Assembly: GCA_027924585.1 (NCBI GenBank)
Contig: BSBM01000123.1
Coordinates: 13,704,001 to 13,768,000 of the forward strand
Direction: 5' to 3'
DNA from: Larix kaempferi
Taxonomy: Eukaryota > Streptophyta > Pinopsida > Pinales > Pinaceae
Length of the DNA stretch: 64,000 nucleotides
Shown here: positions 23,409 through 35,600 of the stretch, piece after piece
How the letters are laid out: every line of letters starts with the position of its first letter
How positions within the stretch are numbered: the stretch's first letter is position 1
Translations under genes and position numbers: made by a program
Notes under the pieces: generated by a model
Told to the model about the DNA's origin: nothing
What the model saw: only the letters and a program-made list of their open reading frames with translations
Database searches by the model: none

Positions 23409-25490
23409 TTGAGTTGGAACATCCTTGGCCTTGGTTGGGCCAAGAAAACCATCATCACGAATTACCCTTATGAAGGTGAAATATATGCCATGGGGGGGAA
23501 TCTACATGTTGAAATTGTAGATAAAATAGAATCTAATGGACGTAGGAATCAAACTTCGCTAGATATTGAAAAGACTATGGAAAGTCTAAGAGTGGAGTTA
23601 CATTGTTGCAGAACATATAAGGGAAAGCTCATTAAGGCTCAAGCAGAACAGAACAGGTTAAATGAAGCTATGCTTGAAAGCTTAATAGACATATAGAGGA
23701 GAATGCATTATGGATAGAATTCAAACAATGATGATAAGAGTTGGAGTAGCTCCAAGTTACATTCTCAGAACAGATTCCATAGTACAAGAAGAGCCTTCAG
23801 AGATAGGACATAGACACCAACATAACCCTTTGGTAGTGAGTCATTTGCCTCTGAGGACTCAATCAACAATTCAATCTCTTCATCTCATATGAATAAAAGA
23901 GAGAAGCCTCTTAAGGACATCTCACATGGAGAATTTCAAAAATAAAACCCCCTATATTTGGATAAGAATCTAAGGCTTGGCTTCTTGGGATGAGGAAATA
24001 TTTTCAAGTCCATGATTACTATGGAAATATGAAAGCCAAAGTGGCCATATTCAATTTAAATGGTAGAGTATCAATTTGGTGGGAGCATCCTAAGTAAGTT
24101 AAAAATATTAATGAGAGAAACATTGTTCAAAAACAATTCAAAGAGTACTTTAAGCAAAAGTACCTCTGTAACAAATACTTTGATGGTAAAATCAAATAAT
24201 TATATGAGTTAAAGTGGGAGAAATGAATGTGGACAAGTATGCAAATAAATTATTGGAATTGTTGAGGTATGTTAAGTACATCAGAGATGATAAGGTAAAA
24301 ATTGAACTTTTTCTAAGTGGATTACCTTAGTCTTAGAAAGACAAAATTGAGTTTGACAAACCCCAAACTCTAGATGAAACCATACCGAAGGCTAAGTAAT
24401 GTTAAGATGAAAAAAAAACAAGCCAAAATTTCATAAAGCATGGAAGGAAAATAAGAGAGAGAGGTTTAATTAAAGAAATAAAGGATTCAAGCCTCCTCGT
24501 TACATAAATCAACAAAAACAAGCAACGCATGGCGAGGCTAAGCCAGTAAGATGATATGAGAGAATCCAAGGGAGCCTATTCAATGTTGGACATATGGAGA
24601 TTATCACTTGCTAAAAAAATTTCCACATCAAAATAGGAATGCAAAGCATATTCATGACATTCAAAGGACTACAATTGTTGGGGATGTAGCAAAGACTATC
24701 CCTAGGATCTATGTTGCACTATAGGATCGCTAAGCATAACATCAATCAATTGTGGTTGGGGTTGAAGATAAGAATACTAAGCAATTTATTTCTTTCTTAA
24801 CTGACCCTAAATCCACTCACGGTTATGTTACTCCTAAAATTGTTGAATTTGTACTCTTGAGAAGAGAAAGCATAGTAAATCATAGTTGGTCTAGATAGCC
24901 ACTAGAATCAAGAGAAAGGTTAGTGAAGTGGTCGAGAAATGGCCATTAGAGATGGATGAACTCTTCACATGGGAAACTTTGAATATTTGGCCACTTTGTT
25001 TTTGTGATGCTCTCATTAGAATGGATTAGTTAGAAGAACATCAAGTTAAACTTGATTGCTACACCAAGACTTTTAAATGCATTAATGATGAAGGAAGCTC
25101 AAGGATAGTATGGGGCATTCCAAAATTCGTTTATGTTAGGCAGATCTCTGCCTTGCAGCTGAAGAAATATTTTAGAAAAGGTTGTCAATTATATGCATCT
25201 CATGTATTAGAATTAGTAGAATATAAATATGCCAAGATAGAGGACTATCATGTCTTGCAAGAATTCAATGATGTATTCCATGATGAAGTGGCGAGGCTTC
25301 CTCCAAAAAGGGATATCGATTTTACAATTAATCTTGTGTCGGGAGATGCATCAATGTCCAAGACACTTTAGAGAATGAGTACCTTGGAATTATTGGAGTT
25401 GAAAATGCAATTTTAAGGGTTATTGGAAAATAAATACATTCAACCAAGTGTGTCTCCATCAAACCACATGAAACCAAAGAAAGATGCAAA
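23409..25490 (+). pseudogene. Gypsy Gag, protease-like and RT N-terminus, degenerate
   Basis: Readable pieces in order are: a coiled-coil-like N-terminus (SLDIEKTMESLRVELHCC, about 23560-23610); retrotransposon Gag (WLLGMRKYFQVHDYYGNMKA, about 23980-24035, then VSIWWE, about 24065-24085, and YLCNKYFDGKIK, about 24160-24200); a zinc-knuckle remnant (CWTYGDYHLLKKF, about 24582-24620); a protease-like stretch (SIVVGVEDK to FLTDPKSTHGYVTPKIVEF, about 24740-24850); and the RT start (EFNDVFHDEVARLPPKRDID, about 25262-25320, to PSVSPSNHMKPKKD, about 25445-25485). It ends before the catalytic YVDD region. Several stops occur in every part. Confidence 0.75.
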
Positions 25491-26090
25491 AAAATAACAT
25501 TTAGCTTTACCATTAAAAATTTCCAAAAATATTCTCTTATAAATTTATTAAAATAAAAAATTGAAAATATAAATTTTAAATTTATCATCTCATTTTCTTT
25601 ATGTTTTCAGGACAGAGTCAGAAAGACCTTTCTCCGCTGAGTTACAATGAAAAGTATCATAAGGTCCTTCCCCATAATCAGAGGAAGGATTAGGGTTTTT
25701 AGCCATTCTCATGAATCACACGCGTAAACCAATCACCAAACTTACCCCCACATGCAAAAAAAGGACCGTTGCCAGATGTCCCAAAGAGGGTAGAGCCAAC
25801 AGAAGGAAAAAAAAAAGGGTTTTCAGAAAAATTAAAAGCACCCAAAAAGGTGAAAAGTTGAACCCCAAAGGAAAAACAAAACAACTTCATGAAAATCCAA
25901 CAAAGGCGAAAAAAAGGTAACCCTAGAACAAGAGATATCACAATCGAACCAACAAAAAGAAAATTCCCACTTTTTTTAAACTTGGTTGGTACTGGGTTGA
26001 TTCGCATGAATCAACTTGACTCCAAGCTGCTGGTTTAGATCAGTAAAAGCCCTCGCCAGGATCCCCAATAGGTGCCCCGAACGAAACTTG
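25491..26090. other. No recognisable gene; contains a 7-bp stem hairpin
   Basis: AT- and A-rich sequence between the gypsy remnant and the Helitron remnant. A hairpin TTGATTC-gcat-GAATCAA lies at 25997-26014, with outer CTTGG/CCAAG pairing. It may belong to either neighbouring element. Confidence 0.35.
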
Positions 26091-26099
26091 CCTCTGCAA

Positions 26100-27880
26100 C
26101 TCCCATTTCTCCACGGAGTTCGAGGAGGAGGTCCAAGTCAAAACAATGCTGCAAAGAGTTTCTTTGATAAATATGTTACGGCATGGATTCCAAGAGAAAA
26201 TCATGACACACAGATTCATATGCATCAATCCATTGAGGATGACCCTTGCTTGCTAGATACAAAAGATATACTTTCATCCAACCCACTTCAAGACTATGAA
26301 CAACTCTTAAACCAAGTACAAAAACATACAAAGTGCACTTAAAATTCATGTCTACACAGAAAAAATAACTACACTTGAATGTAGATATAAATTCCCTTGG
26401 AATGTACAACATGAATCATCACTCTACATTGATGAAAAGGATAAAAAAACATATCACCTAGCATGTAATGATGCTTGTTTAAACATCCATAATTCTAGCA
26501 TACTTCAAACATGGTGAGCAAATGTGGATTGCCAACTAGTGCTCTCACGTTATGTTGTCTTGAAATACATAGCCAAATATGCTTCCAAAGCATAGGGAAC
26601 ATTAGAGACCTAGCATCATATGCTAACTAGAATCATAATTAAATCATGTCCATAGGACCTAGCCTCATATGCCTATCGTCGTTTGCACTCATAAGCAATT
26701 GTTGACTAAGACATCAGTGCTCAAGAAACTTGCCATATGTTGCAAAAATTACCCCTTGTCACATGCAATTGGTCCTTCACCAAACTAAATGTTGGTCGCC
26801 AAATATTTTGTTGCGTATCTCTTGACTTGATCGATTGCTTATTTGGCTCTAGTTTCATATATTCCTACTTGCAACATAGTCCAACTTTGGACCCTTTCTG
26901 TCTTCTAGACCTTGCACAACAATGGTCATATAACCAAAGATGCAAATTTGAAAAGTGGAAGAAGAGAATTGTCACTACAATTGTCCATGTCTAGCTCCAC
27001 TTTACTTCAATTCTAGCCAAAGATTCCAATGCCTTTCTTGAATTTTGCTGGAGTGAGTTGCTTTTTTATAAGCCCTTCCGTTCCTTCACTAAAGACATAG
27101 ACCTTAGAAAACATGGCATTCTATCAAACTGGGAGTGCATACGAAATACTTACTGAGCATGGAATGTTGATCGCATCCATGCACCCACTCCCAATGAGAC
27201 AATATACAAAGATGAGGATACCAATCATAACATACATCCTGACATGGAGATGAATGAATGACAAACTTTGTCAAGATTAATCCTATACAAAATATCCACA
27301 TTAATGAGCTTGATATGTTTGTCCTCCTATATTTTGACACCAATTATACATGGAATCAGCCAAAAGTATCAACATATACATTGGAGAATACTCCAATCAG
27401 GACTAGTAAATGGTGAACTTGGAATGATCATGCAAATTGTGTACACACCTTGATCTATCCCTCCTAAGTTGCCAGCTTATGTTGCCATGGCATTTGGTAA
27501 ATACACTATCTCTCCATGGGACCAATCTCAACCAAATCACATACTAATTCCACCCATAAATCGAAGTAACGAGAAACAAATCCTCCTCAAGATGGCTTGG
27601 GCATTGACTATCCATAAATCCCATGGATTGACATTAACAATGTCAACCATTGACATTGGTAACATTGAACGTCAAGGCTTGGCTTTACAACAATGTCACA
27701 CACTACACTAAAACATTAGAAGGAATGCGAATTGCACCATCGTTCTCCTTCGACCGCTATGCAAAGATGAAAGACATTTGATTTGTCACACTTTGTAAAA
27801 AGGAAGAGGTGCACCTTCATTCTTTGTCCCTTTCACACTTAAATTGCATCCCCTCAATCCTTGCACCCCCCCTACCAAAT
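26100..27880 (+). pseudogene. Helitron Rep/helicase remnant with internal deletion
   Basis: Frames at 26690-27000 read DISAQETCHMLQKLPLVTC, then CWSFTKLNVGRQIF-like and LDLAQQWSYNQRCKFEKWKK, matching the end of the Helitron Rep (Helitron_like_N) domain and the segment after it. After HINELDM (about 27300) comes the C-terminal part of a PIF1-type helicase: SGLVNGELG (about 27400), LPAYVAMAFGKYTISPWDQ (27470-27525), KMAWALTIHKSHGLTL (27590-27640), IDIGNIERQGLAL (about 27650-27690) and MRIAPSFSFDRYAKM (about 27725-27770). The Walker motifs of the helicase are missing between the two blocks. It is inactive, with stops and shifts. Helitron ends were not identified. Confidence 0.8.
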
Positions 27881-28356
27881 GAAAATACCAATGTTGATTG
27901 CCAATATAATTAGAGTCAAACTTGAGAATTACTTAGCCCTTTATTGTTTTACTCACATTGTATATTTTTTCGTATGAAAAATTAATGTACATTTCATTTT
28001 ACTTGCCATCGATTACATGGGTTTCTATTTACTTTTTTTTTTCAAGTAGAAAAAAAACATGACTCTTGCTATTCACATGAATCAAAGAGTACATATAACA
28101 TACTGAGCAGTCAATGCCATTTAATGGCATATCCATACCAAAAATCCAATAGTCCACCTATCAAAAAGGGATCAACATAATCATACCACATAGCTAGGAT
28201 CAACTGATAGCCTCATCTAAGCAGTTAGCTGAACATACCAAAACATCCCAGAAAGTCATAGTATACCAAAATACATAAAAAACATTAGACTAAATAGTAG
28301 ACTAAACAGTAGACTAAACAGTTTACCAACAAGCTGTCAAAAAGCCACCTCCAACA
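27881..28356. other. No recognisable gene
   Basis: AT-rich spacer with a short inverted repeat TGCCATTTAATGGCA (about 28115-28129) and a short tandem of AGACTAAACAGT-like units (28289-28322). It lies directly beyond the 3' end of the next LINE fragment. Confidence 0.4.
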
Positions 28357-29300
28357 CTAAGATATATAGTAAACTAAATATTTGAAATAAAGAGAACCTT
28401 CCACATATTCCTCCAAATGAAGGATACCTTCATCTTCCTCAAGTGCAACCTTTGATATTAAATCAGCTTCTGAATTTTGTTCTCTGAAAACGTGATCAAT
28501 ATTAAGTTCAACAAAAGTAGCCATAAGAGCTTCAATCCTCATACACCATTGTTCCATAGAAATAACCTGTAAGAGACATAATTTTTTTGCCCAATTCACA
28601 ATTACCAACGAATCACCATAAACTTGCAAAGTATCAATGCCAAGTGTAGAAGCAAAATTTAATAGGCACCATAGTGCCAGTGATTTAGCCTTGGTATTTG
28701 ATCCCTTCCCATAGTTCATCCATAATCTGAACAAGTGTTCTTCATGCATCTTCAACATAATACCAACACCACAGCTACCCATTTGAGCCACACCATCAAA
28801 GTGACCTATAGCACAAGAAGAAACATGTATATCTGAAATCTGTCTAACTCTTTTCTTTTTTATACCCATTGTAGCATAGTCTTTTTACATGCTTACAATT
28901 CTCATACAACTAACAAATAATTCAAAGTTTTATCTTCAAATAAAGAAAAATTCATGGACTTCCATATATTCCAACAAATGAAAGCTCAGAGGAATTTGTG
29001 AGAATGACAATTTTTAAACCATTGTATAAAGTTTCCTTCCACTATATCATTCCCCCATTCCTGGGAAATATTGAGAGTATCATAAGCAGTTTTCAGATCC
29101 GCTTGCTATAAGCACAATTAAAAAAAAATGATTTATAGTTTCGCAATCTACCTTACAAAAAATATAAAAGTTTGGACCAACCCATCCTCTATGCAACACA
29201 ATATTCCATGTTAACAAACAATTTTCAAATGTCAGCATAAAAAACATTTGAGCTTAATGGCCTATGCCATTTCCAAAGCTTTCCATATTACCACTTTGGA
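28357..29300 (-). pseudogene. LINE 3' end: zf-RVT trace and RNase H domain
   Basis: The minus frame 28357-28869 (170 residues) is an RVT_3-type RNase H: FDGVAQMGSCGVGIML, then NTKAKSLALWCLLNFAS, LQVYGDSLVIVNWA, and HVFREQNSEADLISKVAL. The pattern D...E...D...D is recognisable, though the first residues vary. Upstream (28900-29250) are traces of the cysteine-rich region seen in LINEs (WNIVLHRGWVGPNFYIF). Only the 3' end of the element remains, as is common for LINE insertions. It ends about 340 bp before the XCT start codon. Confidence 0.75.
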
Positions 29301-29506
29301 ACATCATAAAAAATAATTTGCAATTTCTGAATATGCAGATTTTGCACAAACTTGATTAGTAGAGCACTAAAATCTTCCTTTAAATATTATCGGGTACTAT
29401 GCCTTCCATAGATTCACTAAACTTGCTTTCAACAAATAAACTTATAATATCTACATACACAACTTTCTTAGTTCATTTCCCGGACTATGATAATGGACTA
29501 TGATAA

Positions 29507-29518
29507 TATATAATAAAA
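29507..29518 (+). promoter_or_regulatory. Possible TATA box of the XCT gene
   Basis: ATATATAATAAA lies about 120 bp upstream of the start codon, just after a short duplication of GGACTATGATAAT. The position fits a core promoter, but no transcription start evidence is available. Confidence 0.3.
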
Positions 29519-29638
29519 TGGGACAAAGCCCGTTCCCAAAATCAACCTTTAAATACCAAGACTTTGTAGGGTAATGTCTCATCTACAATTAGAATTTTTC
29601 AAACAGAAAACAATCCTTTGAAGTCCATAGACACGACG

Positions 29639-32600
29639 ATGGCTGGTATGGGAGATGGGTACGTGGGCACTGCCCAAGATGGTGCGAGAATAAGGAGGCT
29701 GGAGAAGCAAAGAGAAGTGGAGAGGAAGAAAATAGAGGAGCTCAAGAACAAATCTTCAGGCGGCCAAACCGGCCTTCTTCAGTTCGGCTCTGGCACTTCA
29801 GAGGTACCATTAAACATCATCATCATGTGCTATAAGTTTTGTTCCCCAATTACTACATGTCAATGCCAATGTCTACAATATTTGTTCAACCATAAACATG
29901 GCTGTATTCTGTTCCAGAGGAAAATTTCACTACTTATTCAACAATAGTTTGTTGAAAGAAACAAAATATTGAATTTCGTATCGGGTTTTGTTCTCAAATA
30001 TAGTGGGTAATGTGTTTTGACAGATTCTAGAAAATGCTTTCAGCAAGGAAACTGTTGGGCTTGTGACGAGGGAGCAATACGTGGAGACGGTAAGATATTT
30101 GAGTCTTCCTTGCAGTATCTAGAAACAAATTAGGTCTAAAATTATCAATGCGGAGAAGGTTGTGTTTGACGAATAGCTATAGTATTCTACACTAATTGGA
30201 TTTTTTTGGTACACAGCGAGTCAATCTTCGTAACAAAGTAGAAGAGGAGGAGAAAGAGAAGCTTCACAAACTTGAACAAGAGTAAGGAAATTGATCCGAA
30301 AAGTGCATTTGCACAGCTGGATATAGAAGACTAAATCTCCGTAAAACTGCCCTATTTATGAGTTTAAGGTTTTATCTATAATCATGTAGCTTGTCTAACT
30401 AAACCAAATTACTCCTCTGAAATCCTTTTTACAGTACGCTACAATGACATTATTTATTTTTGCCTAACAGTTATGCAATCCACATTTATTATCTCTTGAG
30501 GTGTCTGTTGGAGTTTTGTAATAGAAGGTTCCCCTCCTGCTTATACTTTATAAACTTTTCTGTTTTTATAATTTTTTGGTTTTATGTTTTAGAGAGGAAG
30601 AGCTGCAAAAACAAAAGCGGAAGAAAAGGAGGGCTAAAACACCTGCTCGATTATCATTTATTAATGAGATGGAAAATGAATCGGATGAGGAGGGTGGAAC
30701 TACTGGTGAGTTTGTTCTATCCCTAACATTTGGCCAAAGCTTGTTTTTTCATTTGGTAATAGAGTGGCATCCCTTGCATCCTTATCGTGGGTTTAGGCTG
30801 GCCTTCGAGGTCGCCATCCTCCCTTCATCCATACAACCTTACTGCTGCACAGAAATTGAGGTAGTGGAACTGCTGTAGCACGGCAAGATGAAGGAGAATC
30901 ACTGACTGAGCAACAAGTAAACTAACACTCCCTCTTTGTGAGGAAAGGTGTTCTCCACCAACATAAGTCAAACCTTCTTCATCTCCAACCTCCAGTATCT
31001 TTAAGGTGTACTTCCCTTGCTCAAGGAAGACTTTGTCAACACCTGCATGCTTGGAATCAATTCTTGATTCCACAGTAAGTTTTGGCAGTGTCTTCCAGGC
31101 ATCAGAGTCCTTTGTCATGGCATCCCACCATACGTTCTCTTCAATTGATTCCTTATAGTTGGAAGGTTCTGTCATATAAATAGAATTCATTAATGCAACA
31201 TGAGTTGGGAACTTCTTAGGAGGATTACTCACCCGAAATGTAGCTTTAGGTGATCCCACTTGTACCCGTGCCTCCTGCAATGTCTGGGTAAGCCATCTTA
31301 GTTTCCTGATTGAACTGGACAGTATTAAAGCATCTGTTACTTCACCGGAACCTTGCCGATCTGAATCTGATTTCTCTTCTTTCTGATCAGATTTTGGGAC
31401 AGCAAGCAAGATTTTCTTCCTCCTAACCGCTACTGGAGGTTCCTGAGACTTAGAGGACGATTCATCTTCATTAAAATTAACATCTAAACTTATCGCTGTC
31501 TTCCACTGTGCTGGAATATAGATCCGGTAAGTTTTGTTGGTCACACTGTAACTAACACATACACTCCCAATGCTCGAGGGTTCAAACTTAGTCATCTTTT
31601 CATCAGACACATGCATATAATCAGGACAACTAAATACACAAAATTGTGATACCTGAGGTTTGTAACCAGTGAAGGCTTCCTTTGGAGTCTTGTACTTCAA
31701 TATGCTGTGAGGAAATCTGTTTAGAATGTAGACAGCTTAATTGCATGCGTCTGCCCAAACACACATGGGAAAATCCATGTTGTGTATTATAGCTTTTGTT
31801 GTCTCTACAATTGAGTGGCTCATCCTCCTGCAACCCCATTCTGCCACAGGTTGTAAGGTACTGTAAGCTCCTTCTTGATCCCTGCTTCCCTGTAAAAGGC
31901 ATCAAAGTCCTTGGAGGTGTACTCTCCATCTTAAGCATTATCTCCTAATGTCCCTCTTGTTCGGAGGCTTTACCTTCAGTTACTTTTAACCTGTCAAAAT
32001 GCTACCACCCCAACATTATTAGTATCACCCTACCATCCATCATTGTTTGTATCACCCTCTTTATTTTGCATAGCAAAATTATTTTCATCTTTCTTCTTTG
32101 ACCACTCAAGCAAATCGGCTGCACATACTCTGCAATTCAAAGTAACATGGCCTGGTTTTCCATGGTAATAACATATTCTTTCTTTATTCATGCTAGTTTT
32201 CTCGCTTGTGTTACCTTTAACAGCAAAAGCCTCCTCTGCATTTTTTTTAATTCACATCTATAAGCTACCTTTCAGCTACCTTTTAAGCTGTCAAAATGCC
32301 ACCACCCCAGCATTATTAGTATCACCCAAGCACCCCTTATTATTAGTATCATCCTCTTTATTTTGCATAGCAAATTTATTTTTATCTTTCTTCTTTGATC
32401 ACATAAGCAAGTCTGCTGCACGTGCTCTGCAATTCCATGCAACATGACCTGGTTTCCATGGTAATAACATATTCTTTCTTTATTCATGCTAGTTCTCTTG
32501 CTTGTGATACCTTTAAAAGAAAAAAACTCTTCTGCGCTTTTTTAATTCACATCTCTATGATTCTTTTCTGTAAAGAGAGAAGATTTCATTGTTTCCAAGG

Positions 32601-35600
32601 ACGGTGTTGGTAATTGACCAAGTGGAAGGATAAACTACTCAACAATATTGCTTTTGCATCCTTCTCATTAACTTTTGCCTGACTTCTACTAACTGTGATA
32701 GTATTGATCTTAAAGTGTTTATGTGACTGGACATGCTCTCATCTCTTCCCATCTTAGTCTTGAAAAGCTGTTGTTTTAAATTAAATTTAGCTTTCTGTGC
32801 TTTTGATCCAAATATACTTTTGAGTGAATACCATATTTCATAGGTGGTTTTTGAGAAATCTAAGTGATGTATCTCTGTATCTGAAATACCCAAACCAATT
32901 ATTGGCTTAACCCAATCATCTCTAATCTTCCATTCGACAAACTTGTCTTGCTGTGTAGGTTTTGGTTCAGTTCTGTGTGCTAATACAAGTTTGTTGTGGG
33001 TTTTGGTTCAGTTTTGTATGGTAATAGAAGGCTACAAGCTTGTTGTGTGGGTTTTGGTTTAGTTTTGTACGCTAATACAAGCTTGTTGTGTGGGTTTTTG
33101 TTCAGTTCTACTTCTACTGATCTCCACACATTCTTGTACATTAATTGTAGTTGTGTTTTGACCTTCCATGTGTGGAAATTATGAGCATTAAAATTTAAAA
33201 GTTTCAAGAGCAGCTTCCATTTCAACAAATTGAAAATCTTCCAGTTCTTTGCTAAATCTCTGTTTCTTAACATTTAAATAAATGAAAAGACATTTGTATA
33301 CATTGTTCATGTGTCTGGGTTCTATTGTGAACAACCACAAATACTGTGTATGCTATGCCTTTGTGCTGTTGGGCATCACTTGAAAAGTTACTGGCAATTC
33401 TGCTCAATGGGGTCTCCAAAAACCTGTTTGCAATCTGGACTGTTTTGGTCTTCACGGGTCTGTAATATATGTCTTCTTCTGTTTTCTTTTCTTTCCCAAT
33501 AGGCATGAACATCTGGCTTCTATCTTGAATCAATATTCATGCAGATGAAATGCCTGCTGTGTATTTCTCAGTGTGGGGCCTGGGCATTGCACATTTGAAA
33601 TAATTCCTCTGCCACATCTTGTGCATGTCTGCATATAGTTTTCTTCCTAAAATGTGCATGTGTTTTGTTGTCAACTTGGTGTCCTACATGCATATTCTAC
33701 TTTCTCATGTAGTTTGGTATTTTTTTTCTGCAAATGTCTTTAGAATGGACAGAATGTCTAAATGCATTGATTAGTCATAGATCTGATAGTGGCAAAACAC
33801 CTTTCTTCAACAATCATCTGATATTTCTTCCCAGATGTCACTACTCGATCTGGAAAACTGAGATCTCAACCGGCCTTGAGTCTCTATAAGCCAAAACAAC
33901 CCCAACTTCTCTATGCCAGAGACGATCACATATAAACATTAAACTTATAATAGAAAGCACTATAGATCTCCTATCAAATTTAACACAAATATGGCAAAGA
34001 CACAAGTGAGTCTTAGTTTTACCCTGGAAACCCCAATGGGGAAAACCAGCATCTAAGGGGCTTTCTTCTTTCTCGATCCCAGAGCATATAATAGAGAGAA
34101 CAGATACACACAAAAGTTTAGAAGATACAATAGAACTCGACGGGTCAAAACACTAGATCTGCATGCTGTCTGCTCTGGTCTGGAACTCTGAAATACTGTC
34201 ATTGCCAATCTCTGGTTGTAGTACTACCTCTCTAATCACTCTGCCCTGATCTGCTTTGTCAATGAAGAAAGACTGCAACCTCTCAGTATGCAATGCGCCC
34301 CCTTTGCATGGGAAATGCGTCCCTCCTCCTTTGCTCTAAAGTCGCCCCTCCTCAGATCTCAGTCAAACTCAGATGAGATCTGCTTTGATCTTCTCCAATC
34401 ACTGAAGAAGATCACCTCTGATTCTCTCGGCCCTCCCAGCCTTGAGAATATCAACCCCTCTGACAAAGACGTCTTCCTCTCCTCAGGAAGTGCGCCCCTC
34501 TCCTTTGGGAAGTCACCCAAGCTCACTCTCTGAGCTAACTCTGCACAGATGCACTCACTGCACAGTGCACACTATAATGGTTGATCTGTGCCTCCGATCA
34601 AGTAGGAACGGATCCCTCTCGGATCCCCTTACTCTCTCTCTCTCTGCAGATGCGCCCCTCTCTTCAGGAAGTCGCCCTTTGCATGCACAAGTGCACCCTC
34701 ACTCTGTCATTCACCTCAATCTCTGAAGAAGCTGCAAAGTAATCTTTTCCGGTGACCTCCTGCCTCCTTGTAATAACTCACTGACTGATTAGGGTTTCCG
34801 AAACCTTAAAGTTAGTGCATGCAAAAATCCCGCTTTTGCATGCTTTTTAATTAAAAAATCTGCATGCATGAGGCAAATCACCCCGAAAGGTCTGCATGCA
34901 TCCACCTCTGGATTCATGCCACATGGTAAAGTGTATCTCACCCTCTACCCCATCCTGATGCCTATACTGAAAATGCACCTCCATGCTAGGCAACTAAACA
35001 TGAAGGACATCCCGAGATACCACTATCCCTAACATCATCTTTTAGTGTTAAATGCCTTCTTTCTGCAATAAGAAATTCATGCAGATAGTTTAGTTTCAGG
35101 ATGGCATGTTTTTTGTGTGTGCTTTGCAAACTTTGTGCCCCAGTCTTTATTTTGTGGATTCCGTAAAAATATTAAACATTAAATGTTCTATTTGCAGCTT
35201 TAAACATGGGTCCTGTCTTCTTGTGGGTGTTCTTCATGTTTGTTTTCAGGCATGCATTCACGGGTTCATGATAATAATGGTTCAGGTGCTATTTCTCGCG
35301 TGGGCATTTCTGTCGATTCTAACTGTTCTCATCTTCCTTTTCAGCTTTATTCTTTCGAGGGTCTACATTTTTTTAAATTTTATTTTCAAAGTATGAAACC
35401 TTCTAAACTTCAAAAAATTAAGTTGTCACTTATTTCTATTTTCTCTCCTCAGATTGCTTTGGTTGGGCTTCTCTGGTAACATCTACAGCTAATATGAGTC
35501 ACGAAGAAGATGCTATTGTTGCGGGCACTTCTTTTGTAGATGCTATTGATCTGAAACTGCTGTCTTCATTTCTCTGTCATTGGTACCTTAGGTGCAACTT

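Larger units (their letters stand above)
18727..25490 (+). mobile_element. Ty3/gypsy element, 5' part, truncated within reverse transcriptase
   Basis: The 5' LTR (18727-21202) is followed by a primer-binding-like TGGTATGAAAGC (21206-21217), an unassigned leader of about 2.2 kb, a Gag region (23409-24550), a protease-like stretch and the start of reverse transcriptase. The sequence stops resembling pol near 25490, and no 3' LTR is visible. Orientation and order fit one plus-strand element. Many stops show it is old. Confidence 0.65.
30896..33275 (-). pseudogene. Copia remnant: gag, zinc knuckle, integrase and RT edge
   Basis: In minus order: Gag N-terminus (FNAHNFHTWKVKTQLQLMYK, about 33150-33215), UBN2 Gag (32639-32893, DFSKTTYEIWYSLKSIFGSK), a CCHC knuckle (CYYHGKPGHVTLNC, about 32130-32175) that is tandemly duplicated, integrase core (SKDFDAFYREAGIKKELTVP, about 31860-31925), integrase C-terminus (TPKEAFTGYKPQVSQFCVF, 31640-31695) and the conserved block before RT (NVWWDAMTKDSDAW, about 31095-31140). 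RT and RNase H proper are missing. The sequence jumps to a border CTCCCTCTTTGTGAGGAAAG (about 30929-30948) that closely matches the polypurine borders of the other two copia-like elements. No LTRs were identified. Confidence 0.8.

Noticed and set aside
30706-30880. Read-through of XCT exon 4 into 30878 as coding
   Set aside because: A canonical GTGAGT donor at 30706 and exact in-phase continuation at 36941 give the known family sequence; the read-through does not.
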